Source: Bacillota bacterium (GTDB lineage: Bacteria; Bacillota; Clostridia; Christensenellales; Aristaeellaceae). Taken from it: 64,000 nt of DNA. The stretch covers positions 1 to 64,000 of the forward strand of contig JAEWSC010000063.1 of assembly GCA_023398575.1 (NCBI GenBank). Reading direction: 5' to 3'. Shown in pieces: positions 25,470 to 32,906 of this stretch (its first letter is position 1; every line of letters starts with the position of its first letter). Under the pieces are notes generated by a model. The model did no database searches. It was not told the DNA's origin and saw nothing but the letters and a program-made list of their open reading frames with translations. The position numbers and the translations under genes are program-made.

Positions 25470-28400
25470 GGTTCTCCTCCTTTTTCAAAGCAAAATAAAA
25501 GGTCGCACCTTGATTCGGTATGCCTTCTGCCCATACGCGGCCGCCATGACGCTGGATAATGCGCTGAACAATGGCCAAACCCACGCCTGTGCCCTCGAAC
25601 TCCTTGGTGCTGTGCAGCCGCTGGAAAACGCCAAAGAGCTTGCCGGCATACTGCTGGTCAAAGCCAGCACCATGGTCTCGGATATAGTAAACAACTTCAT
25701 CGGGCTTGTCCTCAAAGCCGACGTCGATTACTGTTTTCTCTTTCTTGGAGGAAAATTTTATGGCGTTGCCTAATAGGTTTATCAATACCTGGCGCATAAG
25801 CGTCGGGTCTGCTGGAGCACAGGGAAGGGGCGCGATGGAGATGTCAATCGCGGCCCGCATGACATCGGTCGTCAGTTCGTGGTAGATGGCATGTACAAGG
25901 CTTGCGATATCCACTGGCACAAAACTCATTTCGGTTCGTCCGACCCGGCTTAAGGACAACAGATCGTCAATCAATCTGCCCATATGTCTGGCGCTGCCGC
26001 TGATCACATTCATGATTCGCCGGCCTTCGTCATCCAAAATGGTGCTATAGTCCTCCAAGAGAATCTGCACATAACCGTCTACCGCCCGAAGCGGTGCCCG
26101 CAGATCGTGAGATACGGAGTAGGAAAAAGCCTCCAGCTCCTTGTTGGCTGCCTCATATTGGGCGGTCCGCTCCTGCACACGCTTTTCCAGATCGGCGGCA
26201 TGAGCATCCAGCTCCTTGCGCAGGCGTCTTTGCTCAATGGCCAGCGCTACCTGGGACGCAACCTCCTGGGCAATTGCTTTTTCTTCCACAGCAAAAATTT
26301 TGGGCGTATCCCAACCCAAATTCAAGGTGCCAATCAGCTTGTTGTCCGCCAGCAGGGGGACTTGAATATACGAGCAGACGCCTTCTTCCTTTAGTATATC
26401 GGCAGCGTATGCCGACATGGAAATCTGCCACGCATCCTCTGCGATGTCCATTTTACCTTTTAGCAAATGCTCCAGGTTGCCGAATGCTTTTATAGCAGGC
26501 TCATCCTCCAGCATAATTTCTGGGGTGCCGTTCTCTGTGCGGGCCAGGTATCTTGCTTGCTTGCCATCTGGTGAGAGCATGGTAATGCTGGCCTGCCTGG
26601 TGTGTAAAAGACTCTGCAAATGTGCAAGCGCTTTGGCGGCAATTTCTCCGGGCGTATCTGTGCCCATCAAAATCGCCTGGTCGATTTGATGCAGCGCTTC
26701 TAAACGCAAAGTGTTTTTTTGCAGCGCACGCTCGCTTAGTATATGCCCAGTGACATCCATCACGGTGGAGATTTCTAGCATGCTATCCGGTGCGTGGGTG
26801 TTATAAGCGGAGATATACCGGTCTTCCTGACCCTTGCGCGAAATCGGAATGTTCTCCCACTTTAAACGGGCAGGATCGCCGCTTTGAATATCACCAAGCA
26901 CACGTGCTTGCATCTCCTGCCGGAAAACGGGGTCTTCATAAACGGCATCCCAAAAGGCATCCGGCTGCATCAGCGCTTCTTTCGTGGTGCGATAATACTG
27001 CGGAAAGCGGTCATTCATATAGGAGAAGGAAACATTTGGGGAAACAGAATTCACGGCGATGCCGATGGGCAAATTGTCCATTACCGCCCGGCTAAAAGCC
27101 TCCTTGGCCACCAGCGCCTGCTCCATCTCCCGGCGTTTTGTAATATCCTGAATCTGCGAGATCAAATAGATGGGCTTTCCGCCGTCATCTTTCACAACGG
27201 CAGTGGAGACACTGACCCAGAAAGGCTGCCCATCGGAGCGGAGATACCGTTTTTCAAGCGTATAGCTTTGAGAACCGTCTTTTAGCATATCAACGACTGC
27301 ATTTTGACAGCGGTCGCAATCCTCGGGATGTGTAACGTCGTTAAAGTGCTTGCCGATCAAATACGCCTTTCCACTTTTGAACATATCGCACAAGGCTTGG
27401 TTGACGCTTAAAAAGTATCCCCTTACGTCAAGCAGGCATATGCCAGTAGCGGAGCATTCAAAGGCCACCCGAAACCGCTCTGTGCTTTCCCAAAGCTGCT
27501 GCTCGGCAACTTTTCGCTCGGTTATGTTGCGTACAAATACCAGCGCCCCACGCTTGCCCTCATATGCGATGGGTTCGCCTTTGGTTTCGACCCACACTTC
27601 ACTGCCATCCATCCGCAAAAAGCGCTGCTCGTATAGGTTGTTGACTGGTATCTGCTGGCTGTTAAGCTTTTGTATCCGCTGTCCAGCCATTTCCCTGTAA
27701 TCGGGATGAATGCGGTCCAGGATTTTTGTGCCCAGCAATTCTTGGGGCTTTTCTATGCCAAACAACCGGCATGCGGCCGGATTGATATAGGCAAAGCAAT
27801 GATTTGTCTGTATAAAAATGGGGTCTGGCGCCCCTTCTACCATACGCTTGAATTTTTCTTCTGCCTGAAGCCGCTCTGTAATGTCACGAACCATGCCCAG
27901 AAATAGTTTTTCACCCTGCCACATGGTGCAGCCAAAGTGGATTTCTACTGGGAATATAGTGCCATCCTTACGCTTTTGTCGTCCGTACAATGTAAAGTCT
28001 GCATCTGGTTCGATTTGCGCCCATTGCGCCTGTGCACTTTCCAAATCAAAGTCCTGCTCGACATCTGTGACCGACATGCACAACAGCTCTTCGCGGCTGT
28101 AACCTAAGCTACGGCATGCCTGTTGGTTGACCTCCACAAAACGGCCGTTGAAGTCATGCACAAAAAAGGCATCCGCGGCATGCTCTGCCAGGGCATGGTA
28201 TCTAAGCTCCTTTTCTGTCTTTTCCTGGCGCGCTTCGATCAAATCAACAATGCTGCGCAAATGCAAGGCGAAGACAGCCGAATCGGCGATGCCTGCATGC
28301 TTTTGAACACGTATCTCATAGGTATCCCATTTGCCATTGAACCGTTTTATGCGACTGCTTGTAAAAAAGCCTTGTTCACCACTTGACGCCAAGGAAAACA

Positions 28401-28635
28401 ACCGTCGCTTAAAGACGGCGGCGCCTTTTTCCGGTAGCAGCTCGGCAAAGGAACATAGGGGGGAGATGTGCCCAACTGCGGAAAAAGTGTTAAAATAGGC
28501 ACTGTTTGCATACAAAACAGCGCACTCTGCGTTTACGATTAAAACAGGGTCTGAAAGTCCGTTCATAACATCAAGAAACAATTGACTCTCTAGCGGGGTA
28601 GAAAAAGGCTCTGCTGCTTTTGTATCGTTTTTCAT
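25456..28635 (-). CDS. multi-PAS/GAF sensor histidine kinase, cytosolic
   Basis: 1059 residues without membrane segments. Successive PAS folds at about 15-125, 140-265, 265-390, 395-515 and 520-645 (each ending in GxxRDITERK-like or QDITKRR linkers), a GAF domain at about 650-800, a coiled coil (ELDAHAADLEKRVQERTAQYEAA), HisKA with the phosphorylated His near 843 in SVSHDLRAPLRAVDGY, and a HATPase domain (N-box NLLGNAIKF, DHGAGFD, GTGVGLAIVQRI). The HisKA/HATPase subtype is the phytochrome-like class that pairs with the downstream Rcp1-like receiver. Input is unknown: GAF and several PAS domains suggest redox, light or small-ligand sensing. Three AAACGAC repeats and a promoter lie upstream. 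Confidence 0.95.
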   Translation of the reverse strand: MKNDTKAAEPFSTPLESQLFLDVMNGLSDPVLIVNAECAVLYANSAYFNTFSAVGHISPLCSFAELLPEKGAAVFKRRLFSLASSGEQGFFTSSRIKRFNGKWDTYEIRVQKHAGIADSAVFALHLRSIVDLIEARQEKTEKELRYHALAEHAADAFFVHDFNGRFVEVNQQACRSLGYSREELLCMSVTDVEQDFDLESAQAQWAQIEPDADFTLYGRQKRKDGTIFPVEIHFGCTMWQGEKLFLGMVRDITERLQAEEKFKRMVEGAPDPIFIQTNHCFAYINPAACRLFGIEKPQELLGTKILDRIHPDYREMAGQRIQKLNSQQIPVNNLYEQRFLRMDGSEVWVETKGEPIAYEGKRGALVFVRNITERKVAEQQLWESTERFRVAFECSATGICLLDVRGYFLSVNQALCDMFKSGKAYLIGKHFNDVTHPEDCDRCQNAVVDMLKDGSQSYTLEKRYLRSDGQPFWVSVSTAVVKDDGGKPIYLISQIQDITKRREMEQALVAKEAFSRAVMDNLPIGIAVNSVSPNVSFSYMNDRFPQYYRTTKEALMQPDAFWDAVYEDPVFRQEMQARVLGDIQSGDPARLKWENIPISRKGQEDRYISAYNTHAPDSMLEISTVMDVTGHILSERALQKNTLRLEALHQIDQAILMGTDTPGEIAAKALAHLQSLLHTRQASITMLSPDGKQARYLARTENGTPEIMLEDEPAIKAFGNLEHLLKGKMDIAEDAWQISMSAYAADILKEEGVCSYIQVPLLADNKLIGTLNLGWDTPKIFAVEEKAIAQEVASQVALAIEQRRLRKELDAHAADLEKRVQERTAQYEAANKELEAFSYSVSHDLRAPLRAVDGYVQILLEDYSTILDDEGRRIMNVISGSARHMGRLIDDLLSLSRVGRTEMSFVPVDIASLVHAIYHELTTDVMRAAIDISIAPLPCAPADPTLMRQVLINLLGNAIKFSSKKEKTVIDVGFEDKPDEVVYYIRDHGAGFDQQYAGKLFGVFQRLHSTKEFEGTGVGLAIVQRIIQRHGGRVWAEGIPNQGATFYFALKKEENHEPV

Positions 28636-28697
28636 TTTCTGCCTCCGGATGCAAGAGGGCTGTATAAAGGTAGGATAAGATCAACTGAATTGTGAAT

Positions 28698-28777
28698 AAA
28701 CGACTGAACGCACTTATATTACCAATCAGAGTATAACACAAAACGACATTATACACAACATTTCACATACAAACGAC
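28698..28777 (-). promoter_or_regulatory. kinase promoter region with three AAACGAC repeats
   Basis: On the minus strand TTGTGT, 17 bp, TATACT forms a promoter upstream of the kinase gene. Three copies of AAACGAC (plus-strand 28698-28704, 28741-28747, 28771-28777) surround it; the last two are extended (AAACGACATTATA and AAACGACACTGTATA) and 30 bp apart. They look like sites for a DNA-binding regulator, not identified here. Confidence 0.5.
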
Positions 28778-28790
28778 ACTGTATAGCAAA

Positions 28791-28824
28791 ACCGCCGTGC
28801 AGGTAAAATGGCCTGCGCGGCGGT
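28791..28824 (-). terminator. terminator of the small gene at 28866-29039
   Basis: ACCGCCGCGCAGG/CCTGCACGGCGGT hairpin read on the minus strand, followed by TTTGCT, 40 bp after the stop of the 57-residue gene. Confidence 0.7.
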
Positions 28825-28865
28825 GAATTGATGCCGGCTGGATGGCATATGCCTGCCTGCTTGCG

Positions 28866-29039
28866 TCAGTCGTCTCCCTGGGTCAAATTGTTGGCATACG
28901 TTCTCAAGCTGGCAAAGGAATTGATATTGTCCGCCCGCTGGCGGATGGCTTCCTGCACATAGGCGGGCAGGGCGGTAAAATAGGCGCTGGCTTCCTTGCT
29001 GTCACCCAACAGCTCATTTAGACCTGAATACTTGCGCAT
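28866..29039 (-). CDS. 57-residue clostridial protein of unknown function
   Basis: Start at 29039, chosen because AAGGAGAGAATGCC gives good spacing (the GAGAATG overlap is out of frame). The sequence GLNELLGDSKEASAYFTALPAYVQEAIRQRADNINSF is amphipathic helix throughout and resembles short conserved clostridial proteins with a YVQE-I-QRADNI core. No membrane segment or signal. It has its own terminator and faces a divergently transcribed zinc-ribbon gene, with which it shares a 158-bp promoter region. Confidence 0.7.
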   Translation of the reverse strand: MRKYSGLNELLGDSKEASAYFTALPAYVQEAIRQRADNINSFASLRTYANNLTQGDD

Positions 29040-29141
29040 GGCATTCTCTCCTTCCTGTTTCCTTCCTTTATTTTCTGTATTTGCCTTCCTGTTATACGCC
29101 AAAGCTGAAAAGCATTGCACCGGATGATTCATTTGTTTATC

Positions 29142-29170
29142 TTGTCCTGAGCGTTTTGACTGCGTATAAT
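29142..29170 (+). promoter_or_regulatory. sigma-A promoter of the zinc-ribbon membrane protein
   Basis: TTGTCC at 29142-29147 and TATAAT at 29165-29170, 17-bp spacer, 27 bp before the ATG at 29198. Confidence 0.65.
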
Positions 29171-29197
29171 GGGATACGTGGGAAGGAGGCGGATGTA

Positions 29198-29905
29198 ATG
29201 CCTGTGATGGCATATTGCAAAAAGTGCAAACAGGAGGTGGAGCCCGCCTCGCTGTGTTCTCTGTGCGGTCAAAAGCTTCCGGCAGGCAGTTTGCGCATCA
29301 GCTGGATCTATACCTACTCCCCCGTGCGGGAGTTTTTAAGCTGGAACAGCATTTTGCGGGTCGGAATACCATCGCTTGTACTGCTTATGCTGATGGTGAC
29401 TGGTGTGGAGCTTTCCCGCAAGGGCATGCTGGGCGTGCAGGTGTTGTTCGCCCAAGGCTTTGCCAGCCTTATGTTAACGCTTTTTATCCTCCTTTTCGCG
29501 GCAGCGTTCCTTTCACTGCTGGCAAGAGGGCGGGTGCACGCAAATTATGTATTGGATCAAAAGGGAATCCATGTACGCTTGTGGCAGGATAAAACTACCC
29601 TGCTGCTGCGCATTTTGCACATCACACCCGGCAAGGAGGACCATACAGGCCCGATGGGGGAGGGGATGCGCTTGCTGGAAGAAAAGCATTTGCCGTATGC
29701 CTTTATCAAGCGGGTGGGTGTTTGGCCCGACCGGGATAAAATATTGCTGTACAACCCACGCTTTTTTCAAACCCAGGCCATTCACTGCCTGCCGGATACA
29801 TACGATGACTGTCTTCGCTTTTTGTATGAACAGGTAAAGAAGCGCCCTGGCGTAATGCAGCCGCCTCACGCACCGCAAGAAACAGAAAAAATGCCACAAC
29901 TGTAA
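29198..29905 (+). CDS. zinc-ribbon membrane protein, unknown function
   Basis: 235 residues from ATG at 29198 after GGAAGGAGG. An N-terminal zinc ribbon has two Cys-x2-Cys pairs (CKKCKQEVEPASLCSLCG). Two hydrophobic segments follow (about 50-75 and 88-110), then a cytosolic C-terminal half that is beta-rich (YVLDQKGIHVRLWQDKTTLLLRILHITPG, KRVGVWPDRDKILLYNPRFFQ) like the PH-like domains of other clostridial zinc-ribbon proteins. No enzyme signature. Predicted to sit in the membrane with the ribbon inside. Confidence 0.7.
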   Translation: MPVMAYCKKCKQEVEPASLCSLCGQKLPAGSLRISWIYTYSPVREFLSWNSILRVGIPSLVLLMLMVTGVELSRKGMLGVQVLFAQGFASLMLTLFILLFAAAFLSLLARGRVHANYVLDQKGIHVRLWQDKTTLLLRILHITPGKEDHTGPMGEGMRLLEEKHLPYAFIKRVGVWPDRDKILLYNPRFFQTQAIHCLPDTYDDCLRFLYEQVKKRPGVMQPPHAPQETEKMPQL

Positions 29906-29998
29906 ATATTACGCAATTATTAAGATTCTCCTTGACATTGGAACAAATGTGTCATAAAATGGGTAAGCCAACGCAATATCCAGGCTGGAGGTATGCCC

Positions 29999-32611
29999 AT
30001 GCACAGGACACAAAAAGGGACTTTTTTTAGGCAGAGGTGCGCATTATTTCTTGCTGTCCTGCTGCTCATAAATATGTTTGCCAACATTGCCGGGGCCGCC
30101 ACCTATCCGTATATGTCTGTGACCAATGACAAGGTGAATATGCGCCGCAGCGCCAATGGCGTGTCTGTTGTGCTGGAGCGGCTGGAGCAGGGCGAATCTG
30201 TCTCTGTGGTGGGCGAATCGGGCAGTTACTATAAAGTACTGTATAACGACCGCACCGGCTATATTCTCAAGCAGTACATTGGTGACAAGACTGCTACGCC
30301 TGCGCCGACGGCCACCAAAACAACTTCTGCATCCTCTGGTGTGAACGGTTTTCCCTACCAGACCACCACGCGGGACAAGGTCAACCTGCGCAAGTCTGCT
30401 TCTACCGACTCCGTTGTGCTGGAACGGCTGGAAGCCGGCGCTGAACTGACGGTGGAAGGGGAAAAAGGCGACTATGTAAAGGTGCGCTACAACGGCACCA
30501 GCGGCTATGTGATGGCAGCATATGTGTATGTGAAAGCAATAGCCACCCCAGTCCCTTCGGTTGTGGAGGATATAAACAACAACTATACAACACTAATAAA
30601 AGGCAATTCCGGCAAGGCGGTTAAAGCGCTGCAGCAAGCGCTGATCGAGCTTTCGTTTTTGACGGGCGATGCAGATGGAAACTTTGGTAGCCAGACGGAA
30701 GCGGCGGTCAAGGCCTGTCAAAAAAAGAACGGGATGACGGAATCCGGCACTGCGGACGCCTCGCTGCAAACGCTTCTGTATGAGCAAAAGACGAAAAATG
30801 TCGATGGTAAGTCTGTGAAGGTGATGACACTCTCGCCCCTTGATGGCACGACCATGCGGGAAGGGAATACAGGCGATGCAGTGGTTCTTTTGCAGGAACG
30901 CTTAAAAACGCTGGGGTACTATTCCGGCACCATCAACGGCGTATATACAAAGGATACCATCGCAGCGGTCAAGGCGTTTCAGACCATGAATGGCTTGACA
31001 AGTGATGGCCTGGCCGGCAGCACCACACAGAGCACACTCTTTGGCAGCAACGCGCTGCCGAAAAATGCGGTTCTGACGCCAACGCCAGCCCCCAATGCAA
31101 CCGCTACTCCGCCAGGCACGACGGTGCGCCAGGGCGATCAGGGCGATGCCGCCAAGGCGGTGCAAAAGCGCCTGAAGGAACTGGGGTATTTAAAAGGTTC
31201 TGCAGACGGTAAATTTGGTGCGGCCAGTGCGGAAGCTTTGATTGCTTTTCAAAAGCGCCATGGACTGACCCAGGATGGTGTAGCAGGGGCGAGCACCCAA
31301 AACCTTTTGTTTTCCAACCTGGCTCTGCCTGCGGCAGGCGAGGTGACGCCTGTTCCCACCACTACACCCTTAACGGCAGAAAACGCCATCGTTATTCAAG
31401 TTGGCACCCGTGGCTCAGCTGTTTTGAGTCTGCAAAAGCGACTGACAGAGCTAGGCTATTACACTGCCAAAATGGACAGTGACTATAAAGCGGCAGATCG
31501 GGACGCTGTACGGGCATTTCAAAAGAACAATGGGCTAAAGGCTGACGGCGTTGCGGGGTATGAAACGCAAAAGGTGCTGTACAGCACAAGCGCCGTGCCT
31601 GGTGCCCTGCTTACGCCAACGCCAACTCCGGCCCCGACGCCGACAGCGGCATTGAGTACGCTGCGCCAGGGCGATAACAATAACCAGGTCAAGGCAATGC
31701 AGCAGCGCCTGATTCAGTTGGGTTATCTGACCGGCACCGCAGACGGTAATTATGGCAGCGGTACAGCAAACGCGGTCAAAGACTTTCAAAAGAGAAATGA
31801 TCTGACGGCGGATGGTGTTGCCGGCTTTACAACCCTTAACAAGCTATACTCCACAACAGCGTCCGCTATGCCCACCGCCACCCCGGCGCCTACGGCATCT
31901 ATATTAAAGCAGGGCGACAAAAATGACGCGGTCCGGCTGATGCAGCAGTCACTGATTAACCTGGGTTATTTGCGAGGCACGGCAGATGGTGTTTTCGGTG
32001 CCAACACCCTGCTGGCCCTCAAAGCCTTCCAAACCACCAATGGCCTGCCATCCGATGGCGTAGCCGGCCAGAAGACGCTGACCGCGCTTTCCAGCTCTAC
32101 TGCCAAGCCCGCGCCAACAGTCCCCGGCTCTACCGCTACGCCCAAGCCTACCGCGCCGCCGGCTGATGCGGCGCCGAAGGCCTCCCAAGTACGCTACGCC
32201 AACTGGTACACGGAAACGCGATCCCGCGCCAGGCAATATCCATATGCGACGGTATATGACTACAGCACGGGCTTAAGCTGGAAGGTACATATGTTTAGTA
32301 TAGGCGCACACGCCGATTGCGAGCCCCTGACAGCGGCGGATACCGCCACCATGGTCAAAGCCTTTGGTGGCAAGTATACCTGGACACCCAAGCCGGTATG
32401 GGTCATTTTCAGCGATGGCCGGGTGTACATGGCCTCCACTCATGACAATCCCCACGAGGTGCAGCACATTACCGACAACAATTTCCCAGGGCATTTGTGC
32501 ATCCACTTCCCCAGAACCCAGGCAGAAGTCGCTGCAATCGGCCCCTACGCCACATCCCATCAGGCTGCTATAGATGCCGGGTGGAAGGTGACGCAGGCGA
32601 TGATCAAATAG
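29999..32611 (+). CDS. secreted SH3 / multi-PG-binding protein with conserved C-terminal domain
   Basis: 870 residues from the ATG at 29999, since the ATG at 29993 directly abuts CTGGAGG. A signal peptide (to about 33) is followed by two bacterial SH3 domains (about 35-95 and 115-172; both read DKVNxRxSAxxxSVVLERLExG), then six PG_binding_1 repeats (about 195-260, 285-345, 380-435, 465-520, 550-610, 635-695; each with GxxGxAVxxLQxRLxxLGYxxGxxDGxFG), joined by Thr/Pro linkers. The last 140 residues have ARQYPYATVYDYSTGLSWKVHMFS and GHLCIHFPRT, an H-x-C-x-H-containing block that may be a peptidoglycan-active domain related in spirit to L,D-transpeptidases. Wall attachment through the PG-binding repeats is likely; the enzymatic step is unproven. 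Confidence 0.85.
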   Translation: MHRTQKGTFFRQRCALFLAVLLLINMFANIAGAATYPYMSVTNDKVNMRRSANGVSVVLERLEQGESVSVVGESGSYYKVLYNDRTGYILKQYIGDKTATPAPTATKTTSASSGVNGFPYQTTTRDKVNLRKSASTDSVVLERLEAGAELTVEGEKGDYVKVRYNGTSGYVMAAYVYVKAIATPVPSVVEDINNNYTTLIKGNSGKAVKALQQALIELSFLTGDADGNFGSQTEAAVKACQKKNGMTESGTADASLQTLLYEQKTKNVDGKSVKVMTLSPLDGTTMREGNTGDAVVLLQERLKTLGYYSGTINGVYTKDTIAAVKAFQTMNGLTSDGLAGSTTQSTLFGSNALPKNAVLTPTPAPNATATPPGTTVRQGDQGDAAKAVQKRLKELGYLKGSADGKFGAASAEALIAFQKRHGLTQDGVAGASTQNLLFSNLALPAAGEVTPVPTTTPLTAENAIVIQVGTRGSAVLSLQKRLTELGYYTAKMDSDYKAADRDAVRAFQKNNGLKADGVAGYETQKVLYSTSAVPGALLTPTPTPAPTPTAALSTLRQGDNNNQVKAMQQRLIQLGYLTGTADGNYGSGTANAVKDFQKRNDLTADGVAGFTTLNKLYSTTASAMPTATPAPTASILKQGDKNDAVRLMQQSLINLGYLRGTADGVFGANTLLALKAFQTTNGLPSDGVAGQKTLTALSSSTAKPAPTVPGSTATPKPTAPPADAAPKASQVRYANWYTETRSRARQYPYATVYDYSTGLSWKVHMFSIGAHADCEPLTAADTATMVKAFGGKYTWTPKPVWVIFSDGRVYMASTHDNPHEVQHITDNNFPGHLCIHFPRTQAEVAAIGPYATSHQAAIDAGWKVTQAMIK

Positions 32612-32633
32612 AAAACGAACGCACATAGAATAG

Positions 32634-32667
32634 CAGCCTGCGCCGATGTATGGTGCAGGCTGTTTTT
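32634..32667 (+). terminator. terminator of the SH3/PG-binding gene
   Basis: CAGCCTGC / GCAGGCTG hairpin followed by TTTTT, 22 bp after the stop. Confidence 0.85.
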
Positions 32668-32817
32668 CTATGGACGGTGCCTGGATGTGGGTGCTGGAAA
32701 AAGGCGCAAGCCACCTATCGGTAAGAGGTGCCAGGCAGATCCTGAGGGATCATTGGGTATGCAAATGGGGACGGAGAGGATGTGCCCTTTTGATATTTTC
32801 TGTGTTTCTACGAAAAC

Positions 32818-32856
32818 AAAAGCACCAGCCTTTCGTAGTGCAGGGCCGGTGCTTTT
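32818..32856. terminator. hairpin downstream of the MBG-repeat gene (bidirectional)
   Basis: AAAAGCACC / GGTGCTTTT with an inner GCC/GGC extension; A and T tracts on both sides let it act for the minus-strand gene ending at 32907. Confidence 0.7.
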
Positions 32857-32906
32857 GATCATTCCCTTCAGGCTATCACGGCTTTCATTCAAACCGGCGA
32901 GGGGAG

